DNA from: Leptolyngbya sp. SIO1E4
Lineage (GTDB): Bacteria > Cyanobacteriota > Cyanobacteriia > Phormidesmidales > Phormidesmidaceae
Reading direction: 5' to 3'
Assembly: GCA_010672825.2 (NCBI GenBank)
Contig: JAAHFU020000001.1
Location: 1,240,001 to 1,304,000, forward strand
Length of the DNA stretch: 64,000 nucleotides
Program-made: the position numbers and the translations under genes
The notes under the pieces: generated by a model
Databases searched by the model: none
What the model saw: the letters and a program-made list of their open reading frames with translations, nothing else
Told to the model about the DNA's origin: nothing
In this document: piece after piece, positions 1 to 8,741 of the stretch
How the letters are laid out: the number at the start of each line of letters is the position of its first letter
Position numbering within the stretch: position 1 is the stretch's first letter

Positions 1-464
1 CGCCGGATATACCAATCTAAATTTTCTGGCAGCCCCCACATACGCAGCGCTGATTGACTCGATGGACTATCCACAACTAAATAGTCATAAGCGGCAGAAT
101 CATACAGCTCACGAATGGCATTTAAAGCCAATGCGTCGTCCATCCCGGGTAAAACCACCAGTTCCTGACCAAAAACTTGTTTCAAGAGGGGGCTCCTGAG
201 GTATTGACCCTCAAGGGTTTTAATAACCTCCCAACTTTTCTCAAGCATCACTGTGGCCTGCAGTTGCAGTGTCCAAAGATTGGATCCTACAGACTGGACT
301 TCAGGTGCAAGCGACGATCCCCAAAGCAAGGCAGGTAATGGACCACTATCCTGAGTCATCCATAAAACCTTGGCTCCCTGCTGAGCCAGACTACGCGCAA
401 TCCCAATAGAGGCGATCGCACATTGGCGACGGGGTTGCCCAAGAAAGGTCAAAATTTGAGGCAC
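1..464 (-). CDS. ArsA/Get3-like ATPase-fold protein, 3' end cut by window edge
   Basis: Partial gene; 154 codons are visible before the left window edge. The start chosen is GTG at 464, 17 nt after the DUF2862 stop, so the two are probably one operon. The N-terminus follows the ArsA/Get3 pattern (strand, loop, helix with SIGIARSLAQQGAKVLWMTQ, then a QDSGP-like turn), and VVLPGMDDALALNAIREL and YDYLVVDSPSS match later ArsA-family segments. ArsA/Get3 proteins are cytosolic ATPases that move oxyanions or tail-anchored proteins. Here the P-loop position reads GQPRRQCAIAS rather than the GKGGVGKT type, so nucleotide binding may be lost. Family assignment is from motif pattern only. Confidence 0.62.
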   Translation of the reverse strand, partial: MPQILTFLGQPRRQCAIASIGIARSLAQQGAKVLWMTQDSGPLPALLWGSSLAPEVQSVGSNLWTLQLQATVMLEKSWEVIKTLEGQYLRSPLLKQVFGQELVVLPGMDDALALNAIRELYDSAAYDYLVVDSPSSQSALRMWGLPENLDWYIR

Positions 465-481
465 AATTCTTACCCAAACTA

Positions 482-679
482 CTACTCTTGGGTGAGTTCG
501 TCTTCAAAGAACCAGGTGGAAAAGCGATCATCGAACTCCACCACGACGCCTACACCGCTGCCATCTACCATCTTAAATTGGCGCACAACGCCTGACTTGC
601 CCAGACGAGCAACAACCTCTTGGGGCACGCGATCTCGTAAGCGCCTTACCTTAACCTTCTGTCCAATTTCTAAGGCCAT
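482..679 (-). CDS. DUF2862 domain protein, small cyanobacterial conserved protein
   Basis: A 65-residue protein beginning MALEIGQKVKVRRLRDRV and ending near FDDRFSTWFFEDELTQE, which fits the cyanobacterial DUF2862 family. An upstream in-frame ATG at 769 would add 30 residues, but ATG at 679 has a strong AGGAG four bases ahead and gives the usual family length, so I prefer it. The IGQKVKV start, the GVVVEF strand and the acidic end suggest a small beta-barrel, SH3-like fold (inference). No biochemical role is known to me. It lies directly upstream of the ArsA-like gene and is divergent from hisF. Confidence 0.72.
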   Translation of the reverse strand: MALEIGQKVKVRRLRDRVPQEVVARLGKSGVVRQFKMVDGSGVGVVVEFDDRFSTWFFEDELTQE

Positions 680-835
680 TCTTCTCCTACCCAACCTGAG
701 ATCTCTGAATTTTTCTGTTGCGATATTTAAACGCAAACCAATCCACAGTTTATCAGCGTCTTGCGCCATCCTGATCTATGGTGGATAGCGAAAATCAACG
801 CTCCCTTTCACTTTTTTGAAAAAAGTTGAGAAGCC

Positions 836-1615
836 ATGCTGGCGAAGCGAATTCTCCCTTGCCTTGATGTTAAAGCCGGTCGTGTTGTCAAAGGTGTCAA
901 CTTTGTAGACTTGCAAGATGCAGGCGACCCCGTAGCGTTAGCCCAGGCCTATAACCAGGCTGGAGCCGATGAGTTAGTGTTTCTAGACATTACGGCTACC
1001 CACGAAGATCGTGACATTTTGATTGATGTGGTTTATCGCACTGCCGATCAGGTTTTTATCCCACTCACCGTTGGCGGCGGCATCCAATCCTTAGAAAAGA
1101 TCAAACAATTGTTAAGAGCTGGAGCCGATAAGGTCAGCATTAATTCTGCAGCGGTTAGAGACCCCAACTTGATTGACCGAGCCAGCGATCGTTTCGGACG
1201 ACAATGCATTGTGGTTGCCATTGATGCCCGCAGACGATTAGATACAGACAACCCAGGATGGGAGGTCTACGTCCGAGGTGGACGAGAAAATACGGGGATT
1301 GACGCTTTGCAATGGGCTGAAGAGGTTGTGCGACGGGGAGCTGGAGAACTGCTCATTACCAGTATGGATGCTGACGGAACCCAAGCGGGATATGATCTAA
1401 CGCTGACTCAAGCGATCGCCAGTCAGGTGCCCGTACCTGTCATTGCCTCTGGAGGCGCAGGGACGTGCCATCATATTTATGAGGCATTAACCCAAGGCCA
1501 GGCTGAAGCAGCTCTTTTGGCCTCTCTACTCCACTACGGGCAACTCACTGTTGCCGAAATTAAGACATATCTTTCTACTCATCAAGTGCCTGTTCGACAA
1601 CAAACTCGAATCTAA
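836..1615 (+). CDS. hisF: Imidazole glycerol phosphate synthase, cyclase subunit HisF
   Basis: HisF is the cyclase half of IGP synthase. With HisH it turns PRFAR plus ammonia into imidazole glycerol phosphate and AICAR, joining histidine and purine synthesis in the cytosol. At 259 residues it is full length. It is a TIM barrel opening [20 protein letters not shown]; the two catalytic aspartates are in place at D11 (PCLD) and D130 (VVAID). Phosphate-binding glycine loops are visible at VGGGI and ASGGAG. No hisH or other his gene is nearby, as usual in cyanobacteria. The ATG has no strong ribosome site but matches the family start. Confidence 0.97.
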   Translation: MLAKRILPCLDVKAGRVVKGVNFVDLQDAGDPVALAQAYNQAGADELVFLDITATHEDRDILIDVVYRTADQVFIPLTVGGGIQSLEKIKQLLRAGADKVSINSAAVRDPNLIDRASDRFGRQCIVVAIDARRRLDTDNPGWEVYVRGGRENTGIDALQWAEEVVRRGAGELLITSMDADGTQAGYDLTLTQAIASQVPVPVIASGGAGTCHHIYEALTQGQAEAALLASLLHYGQLTVAEIKTYLSTHQVPVRQQTRI

Positions 1616-1632
1616 CGACTTCATTAAAAATC

Positions 1633-1649
1633 TGTTACAATGCGTAACA
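1633..1649. promoter_or_regulatory. Inverted repeat, possible operator or small hairpin
   Basis: TGTTAC, five bases, GTAACA: perfect 6-bp arms between hisF and the small membrane protein gene that starts at 1688. The spacing fits a dimeric regulator site or an RNA hairpin. No T-run follows, so a terminator is unlikely. Confidence 0.35.
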
Positions 1650-1687
1650 AGGGGGTTTAATAAAGTCATACGGTACTCGCAGATCCT

Positions 1688-1948
1688 ATGTTGCTTCTTA
1701 TTTTGCTGGTTGTCATCGCACTGGTTGCTTGGGCGCTGCGCCTCATGGAGCAAGCAATTCAGAGTCAAGAGTTCTCGTTTATGTTAGCCGGTTTTTTAGT
1801 GGCGACCTCTGCAGCAGCAATGATGGCGGTCTACTTCTTAACCAATCACTATGTGATTTATATGGATCAGGCTATCAGCGATGGCTCCTCAGATGTGGTC
1901 ATCTCGTATGAGTTAGCTGATGCCTATTTCTCCAAGGCAAATAATTAA
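1688..1948 (+). CDS. Small two-helix membrane protein, unknown function
   Basis: An 86-residue protein with two predicted membrane segments: residues about 1-20 (LLLILLVVIALVAWAL) and 30-55 (SFMLAGFLVATSAAAMMAVYF), separated by a short polar loop with LMEQAIQSQEF. The C-terminal ~30 residues are polar and acidic. I do not recognise the family. It is 72 nt downstream of hisF on the same strand, but a small inverted repeat lies between, so it may have its own promoter. Composition and clean reading frame make it likely real. Confidence 0.6.
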   Translation: MLLLILLVVIALVAWALRLMEQAIQSQEFSFMLAGFLVATSAAAMMAVYFLTNHYVIYMDQAISDGSSDVVISYELADAYFSKANN

Positions 1949-2068
1949 CTCGATGTTCTGACCTAGATCTTGTCTCTAGCACGTCTCTTACGCTGAGAAA
2001 CTCACCTAATATGCTTCTGCCTATCTAGAAGAGATCCTGTTGGAACCCAGCGATTATTCTATGGTTCC

Positions 2069-2929
2069 TCAGTCTGGCAATATGTGAGAGGGCACATCGA
2101 GATCGTCTTGATCAGAAACGCGATTGAGGTTGCAGACCCACAGATCCTGATAAAACGCTTGTTGAGAAAGTTCAACCTTGGACTGGGCAGACAGGTATAG
2201 TAATCCCCAAAAAACGCCGACTCGCTCATGCTTATCTGCTTCTTCGGGAGATTCTGATATGTGATTCTCCTGGTCAGGGCGATGTTTGGGCCACTCTACT
2301 AGCAGCTCTTCAAAATTTAACCAGCTTAGTTTGCCCTCTAAAGCATCCCAGTATTCATCTAAAAAGGCCTCTAAGGCTGCGGCAATCTCCGACAGATTCT
2401 CTTGGTGCGCCAGTTGTGTAATCGCTCGCACTGCCTGACGCTTAGATTGCGGGCGAGCTCGGCGAGCCCGGCCCCTAGGCGGCTGTTCTGAAATGACCGC
2501 AGCGATAGTTTCTAATTGCGCAATCAGTTCCTTAAGGGTAACAGGGCGACGCTCTGGGGGTGGGGCGATCGCACGGCGGTGTAAATGTCGTTCTAAATTA
2601 CGCGGCAGAGGCATTTCGACCAGATCCTCTGCCTCAAACAAGGCTTCTGCCTCCAGGGCAGCTTCTGCCTCATCAACCTCTGCCCTGACCAGGGTATCCG
2701 CCTTTAGCAAAACCAGCATGGAGGCATATAAAAAAGCCTGCCCCGATTCAGACAAGCTGGCTTCATAAGGCGAGCGGCCTGGCCCAGGCAACACCACCGG
2801 ATCGGTCTTAAGCGTTTTTAAGAACCGATCAATGACATCGATCACTTTGACATCCCAGGGATCAATTTCCCCCTGCTCAGCCAAATCAATCAAAAATGCG
2901 ATGGCATTTTGAGCCAGGGATACTGTCAT
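2069..2929 (-). CDS. scpA: Segregation and condensation protein A (ScpA)
   Basis: ScpA is the kleisin that bridges the SMC heads and, with ScpB, forms the bacterial condensin that compacts and segregates chromosomes. At 286 residues it opens AQNAIAFLIDLAEQGEIDPWDV, the typical kleisin N-terminus (LLxLIexgeiDiwdi). A long acidic, alanine/glutamate-rich middle (EAEAALEAEALFEAEDLVEMP) and an arginine-rich stretch near 155-165 precede the winged-helix end, with FWGLLYLSAQSKVELSQQAFYQDL. It starts 2 nt after the stop of the upstream LapA-like gene, so the pair is surely co-transcribed. scpB and smc are not in the window. Confidence 0.9.
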   Translation of the reverse strand: MTVSLAQNAIAFLIDLAEQGEIDPWDVKVIDVIDRFLKTLKTDPVVLPGPGRSPYEASLSESGQAFLYASMLVLLKADTLVRAEVDEAEAALEAEALFEAEDLVEMPLPRNLERHLHRRAIAPPPERRPVTLKELIAQLETIAAVISEQPPRGRARRARPQSKRQAVRAITQLAHQENLSEIAAALEAFLDEYWDALEGKLSWLNFEELLVEWPKHRPDQENHISESPEEADKHERVGVFWGLLYLSAQSKVELSQQAFYQDLWVCNLNRVSDQDDLDVPSHILPD

Positions 2930-2931
2930 GC

Positions 2932-3297
2932 TTAGCCAGCAAGTGCCCCACTGGACTCCGCCTCATTTTCTGAGGCTTTCGACGCCGGCAACATGGGTTT
3001 TTGTTCTTCCAACTCAACCCGGTAGCGTTCGATATCTTGTTCCAGCTCCTGAATGCGAATTTCTCGCTGCTCTACTTGCTTACCCATACCAAAGTAGCCC
3101 TGAACCTGAACCCAGACACTAAATACCCAGGCTAAAACTGCCCCGATGCCCATGGCAACGATCAGCTCTATACAGAGTGGGGCTTCAATATCAATTCCCT
3201 GCACGATGTGGATAACGGCAGGATCAGTATTCTCGATGCCAAAAAGCACCAACGCAAGAGAGATAACAAAGATAACGACAAAATTCACCTGCCGCAT
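2932..3297 (-). CDS. LapA/DUF1049-type inner-membrane protein
   Basis: A 121-residue protein: membrane helix about 5-22 (FVVIFVISLALVLFGIENTD), a short loop, a second helix about 42-62 (LIVAMGIGAVLAWVFSVWVQV), then a cytoplasmic coiled coil (KQVEQREIRIQELEQDIERY) and an Ala/Ser/Glu-rich tail. This is the LapA (DUF1049) plan; in enterobacteria LapA helps control lipopolysaccharide assembly, but in cyanobacteria the role is unknown. It is followed after 2 nt by scpA. A second short member is at 33603-33821. Confidence 0.78.
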   Translation of the reverse strand: MRQVNFVVIFVISLALVLFGIENTDPAVIHIVQGIDIEAPLCIELIVAMGIGAVLAWVFSVWVQVQGYFGMGKQVEQREIRIQELEQDIERYRVELEEQKPMLPASKASENEAESSGALAG

Positions 3298-3486
3298 GGT
3301 TGCTGACTCCTAACGTCGTCGAGGGATCAATTTTCATGAAAGAACCCCTGATAAGTCAGCGCAGGAAAACGCTAATCTCAGGAAGGTCCCCCCTAACTAT
3401 AAGGCCAGGATGCGATCGCGACCTTAAAGAGATGTAATTGCCTTGAATGTTTCGATAAAACGTCTTGAGAGGCTGCACCCATCATG

Positions 3487-4146
3487 CTAATAAACAGGCC
3501 GAGCGTCGCGACGATCGCCTGATGAACGAGCCCGCTCTTTCGCTTTAGCAGCACTCTTTTTAAGCGCATCCAGCCGCTTAATATACTGGTCGCGTTTACG
3601 CTTTTTAGGGGTTTGTTCAATGAGGGTCTTCAGCGCACTCCCTAAGCTCTTGTAGGCGTTGGGCAACGTATAGCCAAAGCGGGTGGCAATCGCGATCGCC
3701 CGTTCATCGGCTTGAATGGACTCTTCTAAAGCTTTTATAGGATTGTTGCGTCGATAAAGCCGCCAGCCAGAAAACCCACAAAGTGCCACGGCTAACATCA
3801 GCAACAAACCATCCTGAACCCACAGTTCACCAATGGCGCCCCCTAAACCAATTGCCAGGGCAGCCATTTCCCATCCATCTCGAGGAATCGTATCGTTCTG
3901 AATACGGCCAACCTCATGCCAAAACATGAGGTTGCGCTGGTCAAGGGCAAGACTTTCCCACTTTGCCAAATCCACCTGAATTTCAACCTGATCCTTGCCA
4001 AGTTCTTCACAGGTAATCAGCGGTGGAGACACGTCGGTTGCAGCTTCAACGGTGACCCAACTCTGAAGTTCGGGCGGTAAAAGGCTGCGAAGGCGGCGTA
4101 ACTCTCCCATGTCGGCTCTGGCAGTGGATGTTGCGTAGGAAGTCAT
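3487..4146 (-). CDS. DUF3318 membrane protein
   Basis: A 219-residue protein with a soluble N-terminal part (ADMGELRRLRSLLPPELQSW, then DLAKWESLALDQRNLMFWHEVGRIQND), a hydrophobic hairpin about 95-130 (MAALAIGLGGAIGELWVQDG, LLLMLAVALCGFSGWRLY), and a basic C-terminus rich in Lys/Arg. This matches the cyanobacterial DUF3318 family. The FWHEVGRIQ element looks like a degenerate metalloprotease HE helix, but no second metal ligand is obvious. Function unknown. It is a single gene with about 190 bp between it and the LapA-like gene. Confidence 0.72.
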   Translation of the reverse strand: MTSYATSTARADMGELRRLRSLLPPELQSWVTVEAATDVSPPLITCEELGKDQVEIQVDLAKWESLALDQRNLMFWHEVGRIQNDTIPRDGWEMAALAIGLGGAIGELWVQDGLLLMLAVALCGFSGWRLYRRNNPIKALEESIQADERAIAIATRFGYTLPNAYKSLGSALKTLIEQTPKKRKRDQYIKRLDALKKSAAKAKERARSSGDRRDARPVY

Positions 4147-4263
4147 AAAACCTAAAGTAATACTTGAATGACCCCGGAGTCTACATGACCAAACCGATCA
4201 TGCTGAGGTGATACTGCTTACCATGGTAGCCAAAAATGCTAATTCCATCTTCAAATCATGGAA

Positions 4264-5373
4264 TTACCTGACTGCCTGCGACGGAGCCGCAACAGGATCT
4301 AGCTGAGTCGCGGCCGAGTTTGACCAAGATGATGGCCAGATTAGGGCATGCTCACCCTGCGCTTCTAAGCGGGCGATCGCACCTTGTAACAAATCCTCTC
4401 CCGCTGCAACAGATTCAATTCGACACAGCTTTTCTCGGAGATCTGCAGCACCGGCAAACCCCTTGACATACCAGGTCATGTGCTTACGAGCTTGGCAGAT
4501 GCCTCGATACCCCTTGTAATCAGCGATTAATCGCAAATGCTCCTGAGCGCATAGCAAGCGGTCAATCGTCGTTGGTTCAGGTAAGCGCTGACCGGTTTTG
4601 AGATAGTGGTCAATTTCGCCGACAAGAAAAGGATATCCCAACGTCCCCCGTGAACACATCACACCATCAGCCTGAGTAATTTCTAAGCAACGCACCGCAG
4701 CGTCAACAGAATCAATATCACCATTGGCAATAACCGGAATAGAGAGGGCAGCTTTGGCACGGCCAATCCACTCCCATCGGGCTTGGCCCGTATACCCTTG
4801 AGCCCGCGTGCGTCCGTGGAGTGTCAATAGCTGTACACCGACATCCTCTAGACGGCGGGCAAACTCAATGACGTTAATGGTGTTGTCATCCCAGCCAATG
4901 CGAGTTTTGACAGACACCGGAACAGCCACTGCCTCAACGACAGTACGGGCGATCGCTACCGCCATCTCCGGATCCTTTAGCAAGGATGACCCACCCCCTT
5001 TGCGGGTGATTTTATTCACCGGGCAGCCCATATTGATATCAATCGTATCTGCCCCTTCTGCCACAGCTCGGCGAGCCGCATCTGCCAAAAAGTCAGGCCG
5101 ACAGTCAAACAGCTGAATACTAATAGGATGCTCACCAGGGTCAACTTCCATAATTTGGGGCAAAACATCCACATGACAAACCCCAGCTGCATGAACCATC
5201 TCGGTGTACAGCATGGATGTCGGCGCATACCGGCGCACCAATCCCCGAAAGACTTTATCAGTTACCCCAGAGAGGGGAGACTGTAAAACTCGGCTATTGA
5301 CCACCACTGTCCCAATCATGAGGGGGGTTGCGAGTCGTTTTTGCAAATCAGGGGATAGAGAAACCATCGGCAT
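4264..5373 (-). CDS. dusB: tRNA-dihydrouridine synthase, DusB/NifR3 family
   Basis: Flavin enzyme that reduces specific uridines in the tRNA D-loop using NADPH. The 369-residue protein has the FMN TIM barrel (PLMIGTVVVNSRVLQSPLSGVTD), the catalytic cysteine in NMGCPVNKITRKGGGSSLL (about residue 117), the phosphate-binding VKTRIGWDD, LHGRTRAQGY and VIANGDIDS, and a C-terminal helical tRNA-binding domain (about 265-340). Length and motifs are those of an intact Dus; which paralogue (DusA or DusB) is less certain, though GGGSSLL and NMGCP favour DusB. Stands alone, divergent from the polysaccharide block. Confidence 0.88.
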   Translation of the reverse strand: MPMVSLSPDLQKRLATPLMIGTVVVNSRVLQSPLSGVTDKVFRGLVRRYAPTSMLYTEMVHAAGVCHVDVLPQIMEVDPGEHPISIQLFDCRPDFLADAARRAVAEGADTIDINMGCPVNKITRKGGGSSLLKDPEMAVAIARTVVEAVAVPVSVKTRIGWDDNTINVIEFARRLEDVGVQLLTLHGRTRAQGYTGQARWEWIGRAKAALSIPVIANGDIDSVDAAVRCLEITQADGVMCSRGTLGYPFLVGEIDHYLKTGQRLPEPTTIDRLLCAQEHLRLIADYKGYRGICQARKHMTWYVKGFAGAADLREKLCRIESVAAGEDLLQGAIARLEAQGEHALIWPSSWSNSAATQLDPVAAPSQAVR

Positions 5374-5878
5374 TGATGGGGAACGTGATTATCGGCCAAC
5401 TAGCTTCCCCAGTATGACACCGCCTTGGAAACACCCCCTTAAACGCCCTCCGATTTCTGCAGAAACACTTCCATAGCCCTCTCTTTGCACACAAATCTAG
5501 AGGTGCCAAATGCTTTCGTCCCTACAACCAACACGCACGCTGTTTTGGCAACAGATTTTACAGATAACTTCATGAGAAAAAAGCCATCCAGGGCTATTCC
5601 CCGCATGACTGCGTATAAAAAGAAACGATTTCCTTTGCGTTAAGGTGGTTCTGTAAAGCGCTACGGGCAATGTGCTGACCTTTTGTGAAAGATTCGTGAA
5701 AATGGCCTGATGCACTGGTTTCCATGAATCAGGGAACCTTACTGTAGAGTCAAATGTGAGGTGACCGGGTATAGCCATGACAGACAGTGCTGCTTTGACA
5801 TTTATGAATAACAGAGAGCACGAACTGTCAGTATCTCACCAACCCTGTGCACAGCCTGCCCATCAGGAGCAGTCAAAC
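5374..5878. other. Intergenic region upstream of the polysaccharide block
   Basis: No convincing gene. It separates dusB (leftward) from the first glycosyltransferase (rightward) and must carry both promoters. An in-frame ATG at 5777 would extend the glycosyltransferase by 34 residues, but this extension lacks homology to the tandem copy. No hairpin or repeat stands out. Confidence 0.5.
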
Positions 5879-7651
5879 ATGCCCTCCATTGATTTAACAG
5901 TTGCAATACCTACCTATAACGGGAGCAAGCGACTGCCTGCTGTACTAGAACAGCTAAAAAACCAGATTGATACAGCCGCCCTTTCTTGGGAAGTGATTGT
6001 TGCCGACAACAATAGCCGAGATGATACTGCAGCAGTCGTCAAACAGTATCAGCAACAGTGGCCTAGTGGTACCGCTTTGCGCTACACCTTTGTCCCAGAA
6101 CAAGGAGCAGCTTTCGCGCGGCAACGCGCTGTGGAAATCGCTTGGGGCCGGGTTGTCGCCTTTTTAGATGATGACAACATTCCCGCCGTTGATTGGGTCA
6201 TCAATGTTCATCGCTTTGCTCAGGCAAACCCTCAAGCGGGTGCCTTTGGCAGCCAGATCCACGGGGATTTTGAAAGCCCTTTGCCTGAAGAGATGAAGTC
6301 TATGGCCTGTTTTTTGGCCATTGTAGAGCGAGGCCATAAACCTCACCTCTACGAACCTCGCAAAAAAATATTACCGCCTGGGGCAGGGTTGGCAGTACAA
6401 CGCCAAGCTTGGTTAAAGCACGTTCCGAAGCGTTTATTTCTGAATCACAAGGGTAAAAAAGCAGGGCTGGCCAGCGAAGATTTAGAAGCCATTCTGCATA
6501 TCCAGAAGGCTGGATGGGAGATTTGGTACAACCCAGATATGGTGGTTTACCACCGTATTCCCAATTCTCGCCTGCAGGAAAGTTATTTGCGCTCTCTACT
6601 TCGTTGTGTAGGTCTTAGCCGCTTCTACATCCGTATGCTAGGAACGAGAGAGTGGCAGCGTCCCCTACTCGTCCCTGCCTATATTGCTAACGATATCCGG
6701 CGATTAGCGCTGCACTATATCAAGGAGGGACAACGGTCGGAACAGCTGAGTCTTTCGAGCAGTTGTGCCCGAGAATATCTTCAGAGCACCATAGCTAGCC
6801 CATTTTTCTTGTTGAAAAAGGCATTTCAGTCGCAGGTAGATACCCGTGTTGAACAGCTTCGCTTTCCTAAAAAAGACTTCTACTTAAGCAGCTTAACGCA
6901 GACCTTTGAACAGGGGAGCTTTCATCTGTATTGTCAACCTGTCATGGGGGTAACCAATCATCTTCAAACCCCCTTTCAAAAAGAGTTACTAGTCCGATTA
7001 CCGCTCACAATGCCTGCTGAGTCTTTTCAGGAATTCTGGGCTTTTGCAGAGCATCACCATCTTGCTGGAACCATTGATCGCTGGGTAATTTCAAAGGTAT
7101 TTCATGATCTGAAGATAGATGCCTCTGAGGCAGAGCGTCTATCTGTGAGTTCACAATATTCTATTAACCTTTCCCAGAACAGCGTCCTTGATCCGGATTT
7201 GCCTAACTTCATTGACAGCAAGTTAATTCAGCAGGAACTTCCTGCGCAAAAAATCTGCTTTGAGATTCGTACAGATGTTGCGCTAGCTCATCCTAAAGCA
7301 GCCCTAAGATTAACAAATGCGCTTCGAGAGATGGGGTGCTCTATTACACTAGATAGTTTTGGGACACGGCGAATTTCTCCTCATCGGATTAGTCAACTAC
7401 CCGTTGATTTTATTAAGGTTAATCCTCGCCTTTTGGACACAAATCGAGGGTTCAAGGCTTATGCTAATCAGTTTCAAGATTTCTTGAGATCTAATAAATC
7501 AGAAGCAACTTTGATTGCCAAGGGTATTGAGAGCGTTAGGCTCCTTGAAAATGCACGTCACCTGGGGATTAGTTACGCCCAGGGATATCAGTTATCTAGA
7601 CCACAAATTTGGTCTGTCAAACCGGCATCTGTAGATACGTCAGTAGGCTAA
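5879..7651 (+). CDS. HpsE-like family 2 glycosyltransferase fused to a degenerate EAL domain
   Basis: Residue numbers count from the ATG at 5777; I prefer ATG 5879 (M35), which has AGGAG nine bases ahead and aligns with the start of the next gene. Residues 35-350 form a GT-A glycosyltransferase like HpsE of hormogonium polysaccharide synthesis: VAIPTYNGS, VADNNSRDDT, metal-binding DDD at 131-133, and LASEDLEAILHIQKAGWEIW. Residues about 365-615 form an EAL domain. Retained: E403 (ELLVR), N464 (INLS), E496 (FEIR), K547 (FIKVN), QGY at 602. Lost: the second Asp of DDFG is S527 (LDSFG), and AEGVE reads AKGIE (K582). So phosphodiesterase activity is doubtful; c-di-GMP sensing or a structural role is the inference. 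Operon with the next gene (22 nt). Confidence 0.88.
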   Translation: MPSIDLTVAIPTYNGSKRLPAVLEQLKNQIDTAALSWEVIVADNNSRDDTAAVVKQYQQQWPSGTALRYTFVPEQGAAFARQRAVEIAWGRVVAFLDDDNIPAVDWVINVHRFAQANPQAGAFGSQIHGDFESPLPEEMKSMACFLAIVERGHKPHLYEPRKKILPPGAGLAVQRQAWLKHVPKRLFLNHKGKKAGLASEDLEAILHIQKAGWEIWYNPDMVVYHRIPNSRLQESYLRSLLRCVGLSRFYIRMLGTREWQRPLLVPAYIANDIRRLALHYIKEGQRSEQLSLSSSCAREYLQSTIASPFFLLKKAFQSQVDTRVEQLRFPKKDFYLSSLTQTFEQGSFHLYCQPVMGVTNHLQTPFQKELLVRLPLTMPAESFQEFWAFAEHHHLAGTIDRWVISKVFHDLKIDASEAERLSVSSQYSINLSQNSVLDPDLPNFIDSKLIQQELPAQKICFEIRTDVALAHPKAALRLTNALREMGCSITLDSFGTRRISPHRISQLPVDFIKVNPRLLDTNRGFKAYANQFQDFLRSNKSEATLIAKGIESVRLLENARHLGISYAQGYQLSRPQIWSVKPASVDTSVG

Positions 7652-7673
7652 AACTTTTGTAGAGATTGGGGTT

Positions 7674-8645
7674 ATGGTTGACTTTACTGTAGCAATTCCC
7701 ACCTATAATGGAGCCGCCAGGCTACCCAAGGTTTTGGAATGCTTGCGCTCACAAAAAGAGACTGAAAATTTCCAATGGGAAGTTTTAGTCGTAGACAACA
7801 ATAGCCATGACGAGACGGCCAATGTGGTACGTCAATATCAGGAAAGTTGGCCCTCACAGACACCTCTGAAGTACTGTTTTGAGGGTAAGCAAGGGCTGGC
7901 CCATGCTAGGCAATGTGCGATTGACAATGCCCGTGGAGAACTAATCGGATTTGTGGACGACGATGTCCTGCCTGCCCAAGACTGGGTGTCATCGGCTTAT
8001 GGCTTCAGCCTTAAGCACCCTGAAATAGGCGCCTATGGAGGACAAATTCATCCCGCTTTTGAGAGTTCCCCTCCAGAGAACTTCAAACGCATTCAATCTT
8101 TCCTCGCAATTCGAGAGCGAGGAGACAACCCCCACCGTTACCGCCCAGAGCTTTTGAATATGCCCCCTGGGGCTGCTCTTGTTGTTCGTAAAAGGGCTTG
8201 GCAAACAAGTGTCCCCAAGGAACTCCGTCTCATTGGACGTGTCAATGGGACGATGCTTTCTGGTGAAGACTTTGAAGCCTTGCTCCATATGCACCATCAA
8301 GGCTGGGAAATTTGGTACAACCCCACCATGCATAGCCATCATCAGCTGCCAGCCCATCGTCTAGATAAGCCTTATCTCTTGAAACTAGCTCAGGGGTGTG
8401 GTCTGTGTGTTTGCTACTTAAGACTCATGCATTCCCACCCTTTAAGCAAGCCAATTATTGTTATCAAGATCATTTTAGGGGGCTTGAAAAGGACGATTCA
8501 GCACTGGTGGAAATATAGACATCAGATCCCAACAGATCCTGTACTGGCTTGCGAATTCAAGTTTTTCATGAGTACCTGGCTGAGTCCTTTATTTTGGTTG
8601 AGCCAGATATTTCAAAGACGTAAAGCCCAATCTGCGGATGCTTGA
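7674..8645 (+). CDS. HpsE-like family 2 glycosyltransferase, tandem paralogue without EAL
   Basis: A 323-residue GT-A glycosyltransferase closely related to the N-terminal half of the preceding protein: VAIPTYNGAARLPKVLE, VVDNNSHDETANVV, FVDDDVLPAQDW (DDD metal motif), PPGAALVVRKRAW, and GEDFEALLHMHHQGWEIWYN. The acceptor-side histidine-rich HSHHQLPAHRL region parallels YHRIP of the first copy. It likely moves a sugar from a nucleotide donor to a growing extracellular polysaccharide on the cytoplasmic side. C-terminal hydrophobic stretches (PIIVIKIILGGL, STWLSPLFWL) may touch the membrane. Tandem duplication followed by gain or loss of EAL is the simplest history. Confidence 0.88.
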   Translation: MVDFTVAIPTYNGAARLPKVLECLRSQKETENFQWEVLVVDNNSHDETANVVRQYQESWPSQTPLKYCFEGKQGLAHARQCAIDNARGELIGFVDDDVLPAQDWVSSAYGFSLKHPEIGAYGGQIHPAFESSPPENFKRIQSFLAIRERGDNPHRYRPELLNMPPGAALVVRKRAWQTSVPKELRLIGRVNGTMLSGEDFEALLHMHHQGWEIWYNPTMHSHHQLPAHRLDKPYLLKLAQGCGLCVCYLRLMHSHPLSKPIIVIKIILGGLKRTIQHWWKYRHQIPTDPVLACEFKFFMSTWLSPLFWLSQIFQRRKAQSADA

Positions 8646-8741
8646 ATTTATCAAAGTTTCTTTTTTCTCTAAATTCAAGTCACGCCGCGCCGTTCTCTTG
8701 ACTATTCATTTCTTGTCCTAATCTTCTATAGGTAGGTAAAC

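Noticed and set aside
5777-5878. N-terminal extension of the first glycosyltransferase
   Set aside because: No ribosome site at ATG 5777, no similarity to the paralogue, and a strong AGGAG precedes ATG 5879.
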